Shown here one piece after another: positions 44,516-53,009 of a stretch of DNA of 64,000 bases. The DNA comes from Alistipes sp. Lineage in GTDB: Bacteria > Bacteroidota > Bacteroidia > Bacteroidales > Rikenellaceae. Numbering within the stretch: the first letter of the stretch is position 1; every line of letters begins with the position of its first letter. Under the pieces are notes generated by a model. That model did not search any database and had not been told where the DNA came from. It saw nothing but the letters and a program-made list of their open reading frames with translations. The position numbers were made by a program, and so were the translations under genes. The stretch lies in contig JAFLRR010000003.1 in assembly GCA_022511345.1 (NCBI GenBank), positions 1-64,000 on the forward strand, written 5' to 3'.

Positions 44516-45277
44516 ATGAGATACTTCGCGGAACTGAGATACGACGGTGCTGCCTACTGCGGCTGGCAGCGGCAGCCCGATGCCCCGTCGGTGCAGGAGA
44601 CGCTCGAGCGAGCCCTCTCCGCTCTGCTGCGCGCACCGGTCGAGACCGTAGGCGCCGGCCGCACCGATACGGGAGTCAACGCGTCGTACTATGTGGCCCA
44701 TTTCGACTGCGCCGAGCCCGTCGCCGACAGGTCCAACTTCCTCTACCGTCTGAATCGCATACTTCCGGCCGACATATCCGTAAGCTCCATTACACCGGTC
44801 TCGGACGAGGCCCACGCCCGCTTTTCGGCTGTCGAGCGCGAGTATGTCTACTGCATCGTGCGGAGCAAGAACCCCTTCTGCCGCCGTTATGCCTGGCACT
44901 ACGACGGACATCTCGATGTCGAGGCGATGAACGAGGCGGCCGCCATGCTCAAGCAGTTCGATGATTTCACTTCGTTCGCCAAGCTCAACTCAGCCAACAA
45001 AACCAACATATGCCGCATATTGCGGTCGGAATGGAGTCTCGACGGCGACATGCTGCGCTACACCATACGTGCCGACCGTTTTCTGCGCAACATGGTCCGT
45101 GCGATTGTCGGGACGCTTGTCGACGTGGGACGAGGCCGCTACTCCCCTGCCGAGTTCCGCGATATAGTGGCTTCACGCGACTTGTCGCGTTCGGGCGGCA
45201 GCGCACCGGCACAGGGGCTGTTCCTGCATGACATAAAATATCCCGAGGAGATATTTTCGCCAGAAAGAATCGGATAA
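44516..45277 (+). CDS. truA: tRNA pseudouridine synthase A
   Basis: A 253-residue enzyme making pseudouridines at positions 38-40 of tRNA anticodon stems. It starts MRYFAELRYDGAAYCGWQRQ, with the catalytic Asp in GAGRTDTGVNA and the conserved RADRFLRNMVRAIVG region late in the protein. Start chosen from the family and the promoter. It is monocistronic and ends at a bidirectional terminator. Confidence 0.95.
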   Translation: MRYFAELRYDGAAYCGWQRQPDAPSVQETLERALSALLRAPVETVGAGRTDTGVNASYYVAHFDCAEPVADRSNFLYRLNRILPADISVSSITPVSDEAHARFSAVEREYVYCIVRSKNPFCRRYAWHYDGHLDVEAMNEAAAMLKQFDDFTSFAKLNSANKTNICRILRSEWSLDGDMLRYTIRADRFLRNMVRAIVGTLVDVGRGRYSPAEFRDIVASRDLSRSGGSAPAQGLFLHDIKYPEEIFSPERIG

Positions 45278-45310
45278 AAAAATCCGCCGGAATCTCCGGC
45301 GGATTTTTTA
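45276..45310. terminator. Bidirectional terminator between truA and the YhcH gene
   Basis: A 15-bp perfect stem (45277-45291 with 45295-45309, 3-base loop) bounded by A- and T-runs, so it can stop transcripts from both sides. Confidence 0.88.
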
Positions 45311-45328
45311 TCGCTGCATGATGCAGTC

Positions 45329-45775
45329 TTATGCCTTGATTTTGAGGATTACTTTCTTGACCGTACCCTCGCCTATCATGGGTGCGTGAGCATCTTCGGG
45401 GAAGAGAATGGTGAACTGTCCGGCACGCAGCGTATAGCAGGTCTGCGGCTTGTCGAGGAAGAACTGTATATCCTTCTCGCTGTCGAAATCGGCCTTGGGC
45501 TCGGTGCAGGCACAGCGCTCGCTCCAGCCGAAGGTCTCCTCGCCGCGGACGATGATCTGGATGTCGATGTACTTGTCGTGCACCTCCAGTTTGGCATCTT
45601 CGGGCTTCTTGAGCTCCTTGTCCACCACGCTGGCGAAAATCTCCTTGCCGTCGATTTCATATTTTCCGGGCTCGATTGCCGCGGTGTCTACGGATGCGAG
45701 CCATGCGAATGCGCGCTCGAAACGCGGGTTGACGCTGTAGTAGAGCGAAGCGTTTTTAAGGGAATCGGTAATCAT
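45329..45775 (-). CDS. YhcH/YjgK/YiaL family protein
   Basis: A 148-residue cupin-fold protein of the DUF386 family. Conserved features include KLEVHDKYIDIQIIVRGEE and FPEDAHAP with metal-site His/Glu. Members act on sugars such as sialic acid anomers or as beta-galactosidase accessory subunits. No sugar genes lie beside it apart from the general context, so the substrate is unknown. It is the last gene of the run from grpE/mutL side and sits 18 bases after the EEP gene. Confidence 0.88.
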   Translation of the reverse strand: MITDSLKNASLYYSVNPRFERAFAWLASVDTAAIEPGKYEIDGKEIFASVVDKELKKPEDAKLEVHDKYIDIQIIVRGEETFGWSERCACTEPKADFDSEKDIQFFLDKPQTCYTLRAGQFTILFPEDAHAPMIGEGTVKKVILKIKA

Positions 45776-45793
45776 AATTCTATGTTTTTTAAG

Positions 45794-46966
45794 TTAGTGT
45801 TTCGGTTGAACCTGAGGCTTCAGCAAGACTCTCGTGCAGACCGGCAGGTGGTCCGAGAGCAGAATCGAGTCGGGAGCCGAATACGAGAGAATCTCGAAGC
45901 GGCTGCTCTCGAAGAGCGCATAGTCTATGCGCAGCGTGTTGTAAAATCCGCGGAACGTATATCCGTATCCGCGACCGCACTCGGCAAATGCATCGGTCAT
46001 GTCGTCAGACAGACGCTTGTAGGCATAGGACATGGGCGTGTCGTTGAAGTCGCCGCAGAGAATCTTTGCATAACGCGTGGTGTCGAGTGCGGCGGCCAAA
46101 GCGTCGACGTGGTATGCACGGTCGATGGTACGCACGTTTATGCGCCGCACTATGTCGCGGAATTTGCTGTTGCGGGCCGTGTCGGATACGTAGCGGCGGT
46201 TGACTATGTAGTCGGCGTCGGCGTTGTTTATCGAGGTCCCGTTCAGATGTACGCAGAAAGTGCGCACCGTGTCGTTCTCGATAAGCAGGTCAGCCCACAG
46301 CGCTTTGCCGTGCAGCATCGTGTCGCCGCGCTCGGGAAGGCGCCCGGAGCGCAATATTCTGAAGCGCGACATGATGGCCGCCGGAGCCGCCGTGCCGTCG
46401 AAGGTGACGGTGCGGTAGCCGCCGCCCATAACCGAATCGATGTATGCCGCGGAGCACCCTGCCGGCGGCAGAAACTCCTGAAAGCAGATGATGTCGGGAT
46501 CGAAGCTTCGCACGAAGCTGGCCACGCTGTCTATGGTGAAACGCTCGCCGTCGTCGCTGTAGAAGCATCGCAGGTTATAGGTCATCACTCGCAGCGCCAT
46601 GCGGTCGTATGTCTCGTTGCCGTAGTCGCGGCGGATTTCGGTTTTGTAGTATAACGGGGTGTAAAACAGCCCGATAAGAGTGAATATGCCCGTTACTATT
46701 GCCGGCCGCAGGTGTCGTCTGATAATCCAGTAGAGGGTCAGAATCACGGTGGCGGCGAATAACCACTGTGCGGCCAGTGCCAGCACCGGTATGCTCGTGA
46801 ATCTCGACGGGTGAAGGTGCGGGACTGCCAGCGTGGCGATGTCGGCGATGACAACGACCGCCGACAGAATCACTGCAAAGCCGTCGAGCAGGTGCATCGG
46901 CGTCAAATCGCGTCTGTTGCGGCGCGATGTTTCGATATCGTTATAATAGTAGTATTCGCGTGCCAC
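45794..46966 (-). CDS. Membrane-anchored endonuclease/exonuclease/phosphatase family protein
   Basis: A 390-residue protein. Three hydrophobic segments at the N-terminus (about residues 25-115) precede a Mg-dependent EEP catalytic domain with motifs VMTYNLRCF, CFQEFLPP, LCGDFNDTP and LSDHLPV (final His). The domain probably faces the periplasm. Family members cleave phosphodiesters in nucleic acids or lipids; the target here is not predictable. It follows the rhomboid gene by 13 bases. Confidence 0.87.
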   Translation of the reverse strand: MAREYYYYNDIETSRRNRRDLTPMHLLDGFAVILSAVVVIADIATLAVPHLHPSRFTSIPVLALAAQWLFAATVILTLYWIIRRHLRPAIVTGIFTLIGLFYTPLYYKTEIRRDYGNETYDRMALRVMTYNLRCFYSDDGERFTIDSVASFVRSFDPDIICFQEFLPPAGCSAAYIDSVMGGGYRTVTFDGTAAPAAIMSRFRILRSGRLPERGDTMLHGKALWADLLIENDTVRTFCVHLNGTSINNADADYIVNRRYVSDTARNSKFRDIVRRINVRTIDRAYHVDALAAALDTTRYAKILCGDFNDTPMSYAYKRLSDDMTDAFAECGRGYGYTFRGFYNTLRIDYALFESSRFEILSYSAPDSILLSDHLPVCTRVLLKPQVQPKH

Positions 46967-46979
46967 GGTCGGAATCGAA

Positions 46980-47591
46980 TCAGTAGTATATGTTACCCTT
47001 GCTTTTCCAGTAGCGGAGCAGCAGCCATCCCCACAGCATGCCGCCGACGTGGGCGAAATGCGCTACTCCGGGCGAGTATCCTCTCCAGCCAAGGAAGAGC
47101 TCGAGGACGGCATAGGCCATGACGAAATATTTGGCCTTCATCGGGATTGGCGGAATCAGCAGCATGATGACGCTGTTGGGGTGCATCACTCCGAATGCCA
47201 GCAGCAGACCCATGACGGCACCCGAGGCGCCGATGAGCTGTATGGAGAATTCGCCGGTGAAAAACACCACGGCCATCTGCACCAGAGCGGCGCCGACTCC
47301 GCATATGAGGTAATATGCCAGAAAGCGCTGCGAGCCGAGTTCGTATTCGAGCGTGCGGCCGAACATCCACAGTGCGAACATGTTGAAGAACAGATGCGAC
47401 AGCGACCCGTGCATGAACAGGTAGGTTATGAACTGCCACGAGTGGAAATCCGGATTCTGAAACCAGTAGAGCGAGCAGTATGTGTTGGCAAACCAGTAGA
47501 AACGCGGCAGCAGCATTGTTGCCAGATATATTATGCAGTTGGCCGTTATGAGGTTTTTGACCACCGGAGGAGTGTTGAAATAGGGATTCAT
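46980..47591 (-). CDS. Rhomboid family intramembrane serine protease
   Basis: A 203-residue six-helix membrane protease. The catalytic Ser is in GASGAVMGLL, the His in HFAHVGGMLWG, and the early HGSLSHLFFNMFALW motif (with the His and Asn of the oxyanion region) is conserved. It cleaves transmembrane substrates; targets unknown. It lies 20 bases after mutL and 13 before the EEP gene, so it belongs to that transcript. Confidence 0.92.
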   Translation of the reverse strand: MNPYFNTPPVVKNLITANCIIYLATMLLPRFYWFANTYCSLYWFQNPDFHSWQFITYLFMHGSLSHLFFNMFALWMFGRTLEYELGSQRFLAYYLICGVGAALVQMAVVFFTGEFSIQLIGASGAVMGLLLAFGVMHPNSVIMLLIPPIPMKAKYFVMAYAVLELFLGWRGYSPGVAHFAHVGGMLWGWLLLRYWKSKGNIYY

Positions 47592-47611
47592 GCTTTTTCG
47601 GTGTTACTGTT

Positions 47612-49537
47612 CTACAAATCGAGTTTCGTGCGCAGGAACTCTGCCGGGAGCTCTGCCATTATGGGTTTGCCCGAGGGCGTATAGCCCGTGTTGCCCGACT
47701 CGGCAAGCGAAGCCAGCAGCGCTGCGGCCTCGTCGTGCGACATGCGCTTGGGCAGCGACCGCGAGCCGTTGAGAGCCATGACGGCTGCCGTGCGCTCGTT
47801 GCGTGCGTCGGCAGCGCCCTGCGGTGAGTCGAACATGTGAAGAAGTCCGTATATGACCTCGTCGATGCGCTCGCTGCCCAAATCGTCGGGCACTCCGAGC
47901 ACGTCGATGGAACCGTTGCCTGTGTAGTCGAAGTCGAAGCCTGCAGCTGCGAAGTCGACCGCATGCTCCTCGACTGCGGCATACTCCTCTGCCGAGAGCG
48001 TAAGCCGTTCCGGGAACAGGAGTCTGCGGCTTGCGACCGAGCCGCTGCGCAGCTGTTCGAGGCAGCTGTCGTAGAGCATACGTTCGCGGGCGCGCCGCAA
48101 ATCGACTACAACGGGCCGGCCTCCGTAGAGAGCCAGAGCCATGCGGTTGCCGATGCTGGTGACATTCTCGAATGCGGCGGGCTCGTCGTCGATGAGCGTG
48201 CCCTGCTCGGCTGTCACCGATGGAATGTATTCGAGCCTGCTGCCCTCGTCGCCGAAATGGCCCGACGGCATGGTCTCGAACTCTGTCGATGAGAATACGT
48301 CAAGGCCGGCGAACGGGTCGCGGCGCTGAGTGTGCGGTGCGGCTATTGAAAAATCGCTCACGGTGTTGCGCATGCCGGCCGATGCATCGGCCGAGTCGTC
48401 GGCGTAGCCCTCGCGGAAGGGGTTGTAGTCGTTGCCCGACGAGGATTTGGGCTCGTCATAGAATCCTCCGCGGTTTGCAGGCGGAATCTCGACGGCGGCA
48501 TCCTCCTCGCTGAAGGACATCATCGGCACGGCGCCGGTTTTGGCCAGCGTCTCGCGTACGGCGGCATTGAGTATTGTCCTGACGGCGCTCTCGTCGGCGA
48601 ATCTGACTTCGATTTTCTGCGGGTGGACATTGACGTCGACACGCTCGGGGTCGACCGTCAGGTACAGGAAATATGCCGGAACCGAACCCTCGGGTATCAG
48701 ATGCTCATAGGCGTTGAGAATGGCGCCGTAGAGATATTTCGACTTGAAGTAGCGGCCGTTGACGAAGAGATAGCGCATCGAATCCTTGCGCGTGTAGGCT
48801 GCATTCATCGCCGCTTCGGGACGACCCACGAAGCCTCTGACGGAGACTATCGACGTGTCGACCGACACCTCGAGCAAGTTGTTGCGTATGTTTTTGCCTA
48901 CCACGTCGACAATGCGGCCGGCAAGCGTCGAGGGTTCGAGCAGCGAAACCGGCTGGTCGTTCTCGTAGAGTTCGAACCTAATGCCGGGATTGCAGAGCGC
49001 CGCACGGTTGAATTCGGCGCGAATCTGTCGCCGCGACTCCTTGACCTCGTCCATGAACTTGCGGCGGGCCGGAACGTTGTAGAAGAGGTTGCGCACCATG
49101 AACTGCGAACCTGCGGGGCATGCTGCCGGCTCCTGCGAGACGAAACGTCCGCCGTGTAGCGTGGTGACGGTTCCGGTGTCGTCGTCCTCGCGCCGTGTGC
49201 GCAGCTCGACTTGCGATACGGCCGCTATCGAGGCCAGAGCCTCGCCGCGGAATCCGAATGTGCGCAGGGCGTAGATATCGTCGACGGACGAGATTTTACT
49301 GGTGGCATGTCTGTCGAAGGCCATGCGGGCATCGATAGGCGACATTCCGCAGCCGTCGTCGACAATCTGTATCAGCTCGCGGCCGCCATCGCGAAAGTTG
49401 ACCGTAACGCAGCTTGCTCCGGCATCCATGGCGTTCTCCATCATCTCCTTGACCACAGAGGCGGGGCGGTTGACCACCTCGCCTGCCGCAATCTGGTTGG
49501 CGACGACTTCGGGAAGCAGTTTTATTCTGTCGGGCAT
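47612..49537 (-). CDS. mutL: DNA mismatch repair protein MutL
   Basis: A 641-residue GHKL ATPase coordinating mismatch repair. N-terminal motifs are intact: ENAMDAGA, DDGCGM and GFRGEALASI. A Pro/Ser-rich linker (about 335-450) leads to the dimerisation domain. The endonuclease motif DQHA-x2-E-x4-E seen in most non-enterobacterial MutL proteins is not present as such: the corresponding segment is VDLRRARERMLYD. It is preceded by a small membrane protein gene (14 bases) and followed by the rhomboid gene. Confidence 0.93.
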   Translation of the reverse strand: MPDRIKLLPEVVANQIAAGEVVNRPASVVKEMMENAMDAGASCVTVNFRDGGRELIQIVDDGCGMSPIDARMAFDRHATSKISSVDDIYALRTFGFRGEALASIAAVSQVELRTRREDDDTGTVTTLHGGRFVSQEPAACPAGSQFMVRNLFYNVPARRKFMDEVKESRRQIRAEFNRAALCNPGIRFELYENDQPVSLLEPSTLAGRIVDVVGKNIRNNLLEVSVDTSIVSVRGFVGRPEAAMNAAYTRKDSMRYLFVNGRYFKSKYLYGAILNAYEHLIPEGSVPAYFLYLTVDPERVDVNVHPQKIEVRFADESAVRTILNAAVRETLAKTGAVPMMSFSEEDAAVEIPPANRGGFYDEPKSSSGNDYNPFREGYADDSADASAGMRNTVSDFSIAAPHTQRRDPFAGLDVFSSTEFETMPSGHFGDEGSRLEYIPSVTAEQGTLIDDEPAAFENVTSIGNRMALALYGGRPVVVDLRRARERMLYDSCLEQLRSGSVASRRLLFPERLTLSAEEYAAVEEHAVDFAAAGFDFDYTGNGSIDVLGVPDDLGSERIDEVIYGLLHMFDSPQGAADARNERTAAVMALNGSRSLPKRMSHDEAAALLASLAESGNTGYTPSGKPIMAELPAEFLRTKLDL

Positions 49538-49551
49538 CCGCTGGAGCGTTT

Positions 49552-49944
49552 TCAGTCGTTGGGAATGATTACAATGGGTGCGTAGGGATCGAACTCCTCC
49601 TCGTAGGCGGGCGCTGCCGCAGCCTTCGACGGTTTGTCGCTTAGGGCTGATACAATGACCGGATAGAGCCTGTAGGCGAAGAGCATGATGATGGCCGCCA
49701 GGGCGCAGAGTATGATTATGCGCGTGTGGCCGTTGTCGCTTTTCTCGTTCTGGCGGCGGGCCGTGCGCGCCTCGCGCTGCGTGCGGATGTATTGTCCGGG
49801 CACATATTCGCGGTCGGAGTCGCCTGCACGCTCGCCGAAGAGCTCGGCGCGACGCTGGTTGAAGGCTTCGCGCTCGGGATCGTAATAGCGAGGTATGTAG
49901 GTGAAACTATTTGCCCGTTTCTTAAAAGGAGTCATGAATCCCAT
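49552..49944 (-). CDS. Small single-span membrane protein upstream of mutL
   Basis: A 130-residue protein (or 127 from ATG 49935) with an Arg/Glu-rich N-terminus, one hydrophobic segment (ILCALAAIIMLFAYRLYPVI) around residue 78-97, and a short acidic tail. Probably anchored with the charged part in the cytoplasm. It is 14 bases from mutL and seems co-transcribed. No family recognised; function unknown. Confidence 0.65.
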   Translation of the reverse strand: MGFMTPFKKRANSFTYIPRYYDPEREAFNQRRAELFGERAGDSDREYVPGQYIRTQREARTARRQNEKSDNGHTRIIILCALAAIIMLFAYRLYPVIVSALSDKPSKAAAAPAYEEEFDPYAPIVIIPND

Positions 49945-49994
49945 AAAGCGACAATTTTTTCAAATATACGATTTATTTCCGACAGAATCCAGTT

Positions 49995-51161
49995 CTAACG
50001 GAAGAAATTTTTCATTCGCTCGAAAATATTCTGCTGCTCGACCGGTTGAGCCTTCTCGAAATCTGGCATCGCAGAGAGCTGCTCGACCAGACGGCGCTCC
50101 TCGGCATTGAGCTTCGAGGGGATTGTCAGGTCGACCACAACGAGAATGTCGCCGCGACCGTAGCCGTTGACATGCGGCAAACCCTTGTCGCGCAGGCGCA
50201 GTACCTTGCCGGCATGAGTTCCGGGGGCAATCTTGATTTTAGCCTTGCCGTTGACGGTCGGAACCTCGACCGTGCCGCCGAGTATGGCTGTCGTTACCGG
50301 TATGTTGAGGTTGTGAATCAAGTCGTCGCCGTCGCGTACCAGCTGCGGGTCGTGCTCCTCCTCGATGACTACGAGCAGGTCGCCGTTCACGCCTCCGCGG
50401 CGCGCGGCATTGCCCTTGCCGGTTACGGTCAGAGCCATACCCTCGCCCACTCCGGCCGGAATCGATACCTCGATTATCTCGTCGCCGCGAAGCGTTCCTT
50501 CACCGTGGCATTTGTCGCACTGTGCTGTGATGACCTTGCCGCTGCCGCCGCAAGTCGGGCAGACGCCCTGCGTCTGTATGCGGCCGAAGAACGAGTTCTC
50601 GACACGGGTTACGTAGCCTGAACCGTTGCAGGTAGAACAGGTCGCATATGACGAGGAGTCTTTGGCTCCCGAGCCGCCGCATTTGTCGCAGGCTACTGTC
50701 TTGTTGATTTTCAACTTCTTGACAGTGCCTTCAGCAATCTCGGCCAGCGTCAGCTTGACCTTGACGCGAATGTCCGAACCGCGGTTCACGCGCTGTCCGC
50801 TGCGACCTCCGCCCGAGAATCCGCTGAATCCTGAGAAGTGGCCGCCGAAGATGTCGCCGAACTGCGAGAATATGTCCTCCATGGAGAATCCGCCGCCGGA
50901 GAACCCTCCGCCGAATCCGCCTCCTGCGGCTCCGCCCATTCCGGCATGGCCGAAGCGGTCGTAGCGTGCGCGCTTGTCGGGATTCGACAGCACGTCATAG
51001 GCTTCGGCTGCCTCCTTGAACTTCTCCTCGGCCTGCTTGTCTCCCGGATTTTTGTCGGGATGATATTTGATGGCCGCTTTGCGGTAGGCCTTCTTTATTT
51101 CGTCAGCGTTGGCGTTTTTCTCAACACCCAACACCTCGTAGTAGTCCCGTTTTTCTGCCAT
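49995..51161 (-). CDS. dnaJ: Chaperone protein DnaJ
   Basis: A 388-residue type I Hsp40 working with DnaK and GrpE. It has a J-domain with HPD ([11 protein letters not shown]), a Gly/Phe-rich region (residues about 70-120), four zinc-binding CxxCxGxG repeats ([32 protein letters not shown]) and the C-terminal substrate domain. It follows grpE by 66 bases. dnaK is not in the window. Confidence 0.97.
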   Translation of the reverse strand: MAEKRDYYEVLGVEKNANADEIKKAYRKAAIKYHPDKNPGDKQAEEKFKEAAEAYDVLSNPDKRARYDRFGHAGMGGAAGGGFGGGFSGGGFSMEDIFSQFGDIFGGHFSGFSGFSGGGRSGQRVNRGSDIRVKVKLTLAEIAEGTVKKLKINKTVACDKCGGSGAKDSSSYATCSTCNGSGYVTRVENSFFGRIQTQGVCPTCGGSGKVITAQCDKCHGEGTLRGDEIIEVSIPAGVGEGMALTVTGKGNAARRGGVNGDLLVVIEEEHDPQLVRDGDDLIHNLNIPVTTAILGGTVEVPTVNGKAKIKIAPGTHAGKVLRLRDKGLPHVNGYGRGDILVVVDLTIPSKLNAEERRLVEQLSAMPDFEKAQPVEQQNIFERMKNFFR

Positions 51162-51227
51162 AATGATTCAATTAGCAATTAATTAGTAACTGATTGCTAA
51201 TTTTTAATAGTTAATTACCAATTGTTT

Positions 51228-51821
51228 TTACTCTCCCACAACGACTTTGGCGAATCGCAGCACCTTGTCGCCGAGCATGTATCCTCTCTCCACCACGTCG
51301 ATTATGAGACCCTTCTTATCCTCGCCGGCTGCGAACCGTGCCACGGCCTCGTGACGGTCGGTGTCGAGCTCGAGTCCCATGGCTTCGATTTCGGTTACGC
51401 CCTTCGAGCGGAGCATATCTTCGAATTTGCGCGATATGAGGCGCACTCCGTCGCGCAGAGCCGCTACGTCGTCGCTCTTGTCCATGGCAGCAAGTGCGCG
51501 GTTCACGTCGTCGACTATCGGAAGCAGAGCCTTCAGCACATCCGAACAGCCGCTCTGCACCAAATCCATCTTTTCGCGCAGGGTGCGCTTGCGGTAGTTG
51601 TCGAACTCGGCATGCAGACGCAGATACTTGTCGCGCCACTCGGCCACCTCGGCCGCTACACTGTTCTGCTCTTCGGCCTGGTCTGCCATAGTGTCAGACT
51701 CATTGCCGCCCTCTTCTGACACATTGGCACACGACTCGCCCTCGCACGAAGGATAGCCGTCGCCGGGAGCGAATCCCTCATCGCCGTTAACAGCTTCATT
51801 ATGAACTTTTTCCTTTACCAT
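51228..51821 (-). CDS. grpE: Nucleotide exchange factor GrpE
   Basis: A 197-residue cofactor that releases ADP from DnaK. The N-terminal 50 residues are acidic and disordered. The coiled-coil follows (EVAEWRDKYLRLHAEFDNYR, conserved) and then the beta domain with the LRSKGVTEIEA and HEAVAR segments. It is upstream of dnaJ on the same strand and 42 bases downstream of the RsmI-like gene. A heat-shock operator (CIRCE) was not seen. Confidence 0.95.
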   Translation of the reverse strand: MVKEKVHNEAVNGDEGFAPGDGYPSCEGESCANVSEEGGNESDTMADQAEEQNSVAAEVAEWRDKYLRLHAEFDNYRKRTLREKMDLVQSGCSDVLKALLPIVDDVNRALAAMDKSDDVAALRDGVRLISRKFEDMLRSKGVTEIEAMGLELDTDRHEAVARFAAGEDKKGLIIDVVERGYMLGDKVLRFAKVVVGE

Positions 51822-51863
51822 ATCTTACCGTTTGTTTTCATTCTTTGCAATTAAAAGCGCAAA

Positions 51864-52616
51864 TTATATACCAATGGCGAATATCGCCGGACGTTTGGCG
51901 ATTTCGGGCACGGGGAGTTTGCGCCACTCCCCCACGCTCCGCGTCACTATATATTCGTCGGGAGCCGTGATGTCGGCGGCAACCGTAAGCCGTGTGGCTG
52001 GCGAGCAGGTTGCCAACAGGTCGCGCCACAACCCTGTGTTGCGGTATGGAGCCTCGATGAAAAGCTGGGTCTGTCTCTCACTGACGGCACGCCGCTCGAA
52101 CTGACGGATGGCGCGGATGCGCTCGGGGGCCTTGACCGGCAGATAGCCGTTGAAAGCGAACGACTGCCCGTTTAGTCCCGATGCCATGACGGCCATGATT
52201 ATCGACGAAGGGCCCGTGAGCGGTATGACCCTGATGCCGCGACGGTGGCACAACCCGACCAGCGGAGCTCCGGGGTCGGCCACGGCCGGGACTCCGGCCT
52301 CGGATATCAAACCTGCGGAGCGGCCTGCGGCAAGAGGCTTCAGCAGCTCCTCGATTTCGGCCGGCGCCGTGTGTTCGTTCAGCTCTGCAAATAGCAGATC
52401 GTCGATGCGGCGCGATATGCCGGCCTTGGACAGAAACCTGCGTGCCGAACGGATATTCTCGACGATGAAGTAGTCCAGCGAGTCTATTATATCGAAATTG
52501 GGCTGCGGAAGCACGCTGCGCGGTTCGCCGTCGGGGGCTATCGGGCAGGGAACGAGATATAGCTTTCCGCTGGATGTCTTTGCAGCGTGTTCTGTTGTCT
52601 GGTCGGGAGTATTCAT
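51864..52616 (-). CDS. RsmI-like SAM methyltransferase (tetrapyrrole methylase fold)
   Basis: A 250-residue methyltransferase. The tetrapyrrole-methylase signatures LISEAGVPAVADPGA and PLTGPSSIIMAVMASGL fit RsmI, which 2'-O-methylates C1402 of 16S rRNA. The N-terminal part (SSGKLYLVPCPIA) departs from classical RsmI, as in the divergent Bacteroidota versions, so the exact target is not certain. It lies between yjbR and grpE. Confidence 0.82.
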   Translation of the reverse strand: MNTPDQTTEHAAKTSSGKLYLVPCPIAPDGEPRSVLPQPNFDIIDSLDYFIVENIRSARRFLSKAGISRRIDDLLFAELNEHTAPAEIEELLKPLAAGRSAGLISEAGVPAVADPGAPLVGLCHRRGIRVIPLTGPSSIIMAVMASGLNGQSFAFNGYLPVKAPERIRAIRQFERRAVSERQTQLFIEAPYRNTGLWRDLLATCSPATRLTVAADITAPDEYIVTRSVGEWRKLPVPEIAKRPAIFAIGI

Positions 52617-52623
52617 ATCGGTT

Positions 52624-53007
52624 TTACACTATGATTCCTGCGCTGCGTGCGGCTGCGACTATCTTGTCGCGCAATTGCCGCGGGGTTACGTTGCTGCGCA
52701 GCACGGCTATGTAGGAGTTGCGAATCTGTTCGCGAATGAGTGCATCGGGCAGGTCGCCAGCCACGGCAATGTCGTTCCAGTGGCGTTTCGAGCTGTGGTG
52801 GGCAGGAGTTATTTCTGGATATGTTTCGCGCAGCTGTTCGGCCTCCTCGGGGTCGCACTTGACGCAAATGCGGCGGAAGTCGTCCATGCCTGCGTAGGCG
52901 AACATGCGGCCGCCGACTTTGTAGACTAACGTGGTCTGGTCGAAAGGCGTCGACTCATCGGTGAACGGCAGCGACAGACAGTAGTCGCGAAACTCCATTA
53001 CATCCAT
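52624..53007 (-). CDS. MmcQ/YjbR family protein
   Basis: A 127-residue small protein of the YjbR/CyaY-like fold. It starts MDVMEFRDYCLSLP, with the family motif (DQTTLVYKVGGRMFAY) and KRHWNDIAVAGDL. DNA-binding or regulatory functions are suggested for the family, not proven. Its start is 2 bases after the murF-alr stop, indicating coupling. The open frame upstream of 53007 is a shadow of murF-alr. Confidence 0.85.
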   Translation of the reverse strand: MDVMEFRDYCLSLPFTDESTPFDQTTLVYKVGGRMFAYAGMDDFRRICVKCDPEEAEQLRETYPEITPAHHSSKRHWNDIAVAGDLPDALIREQIRNSYIAVLRSNVTPRQLRDKIVAAARSAGIIV

Positions 53008-53009
53008 CT

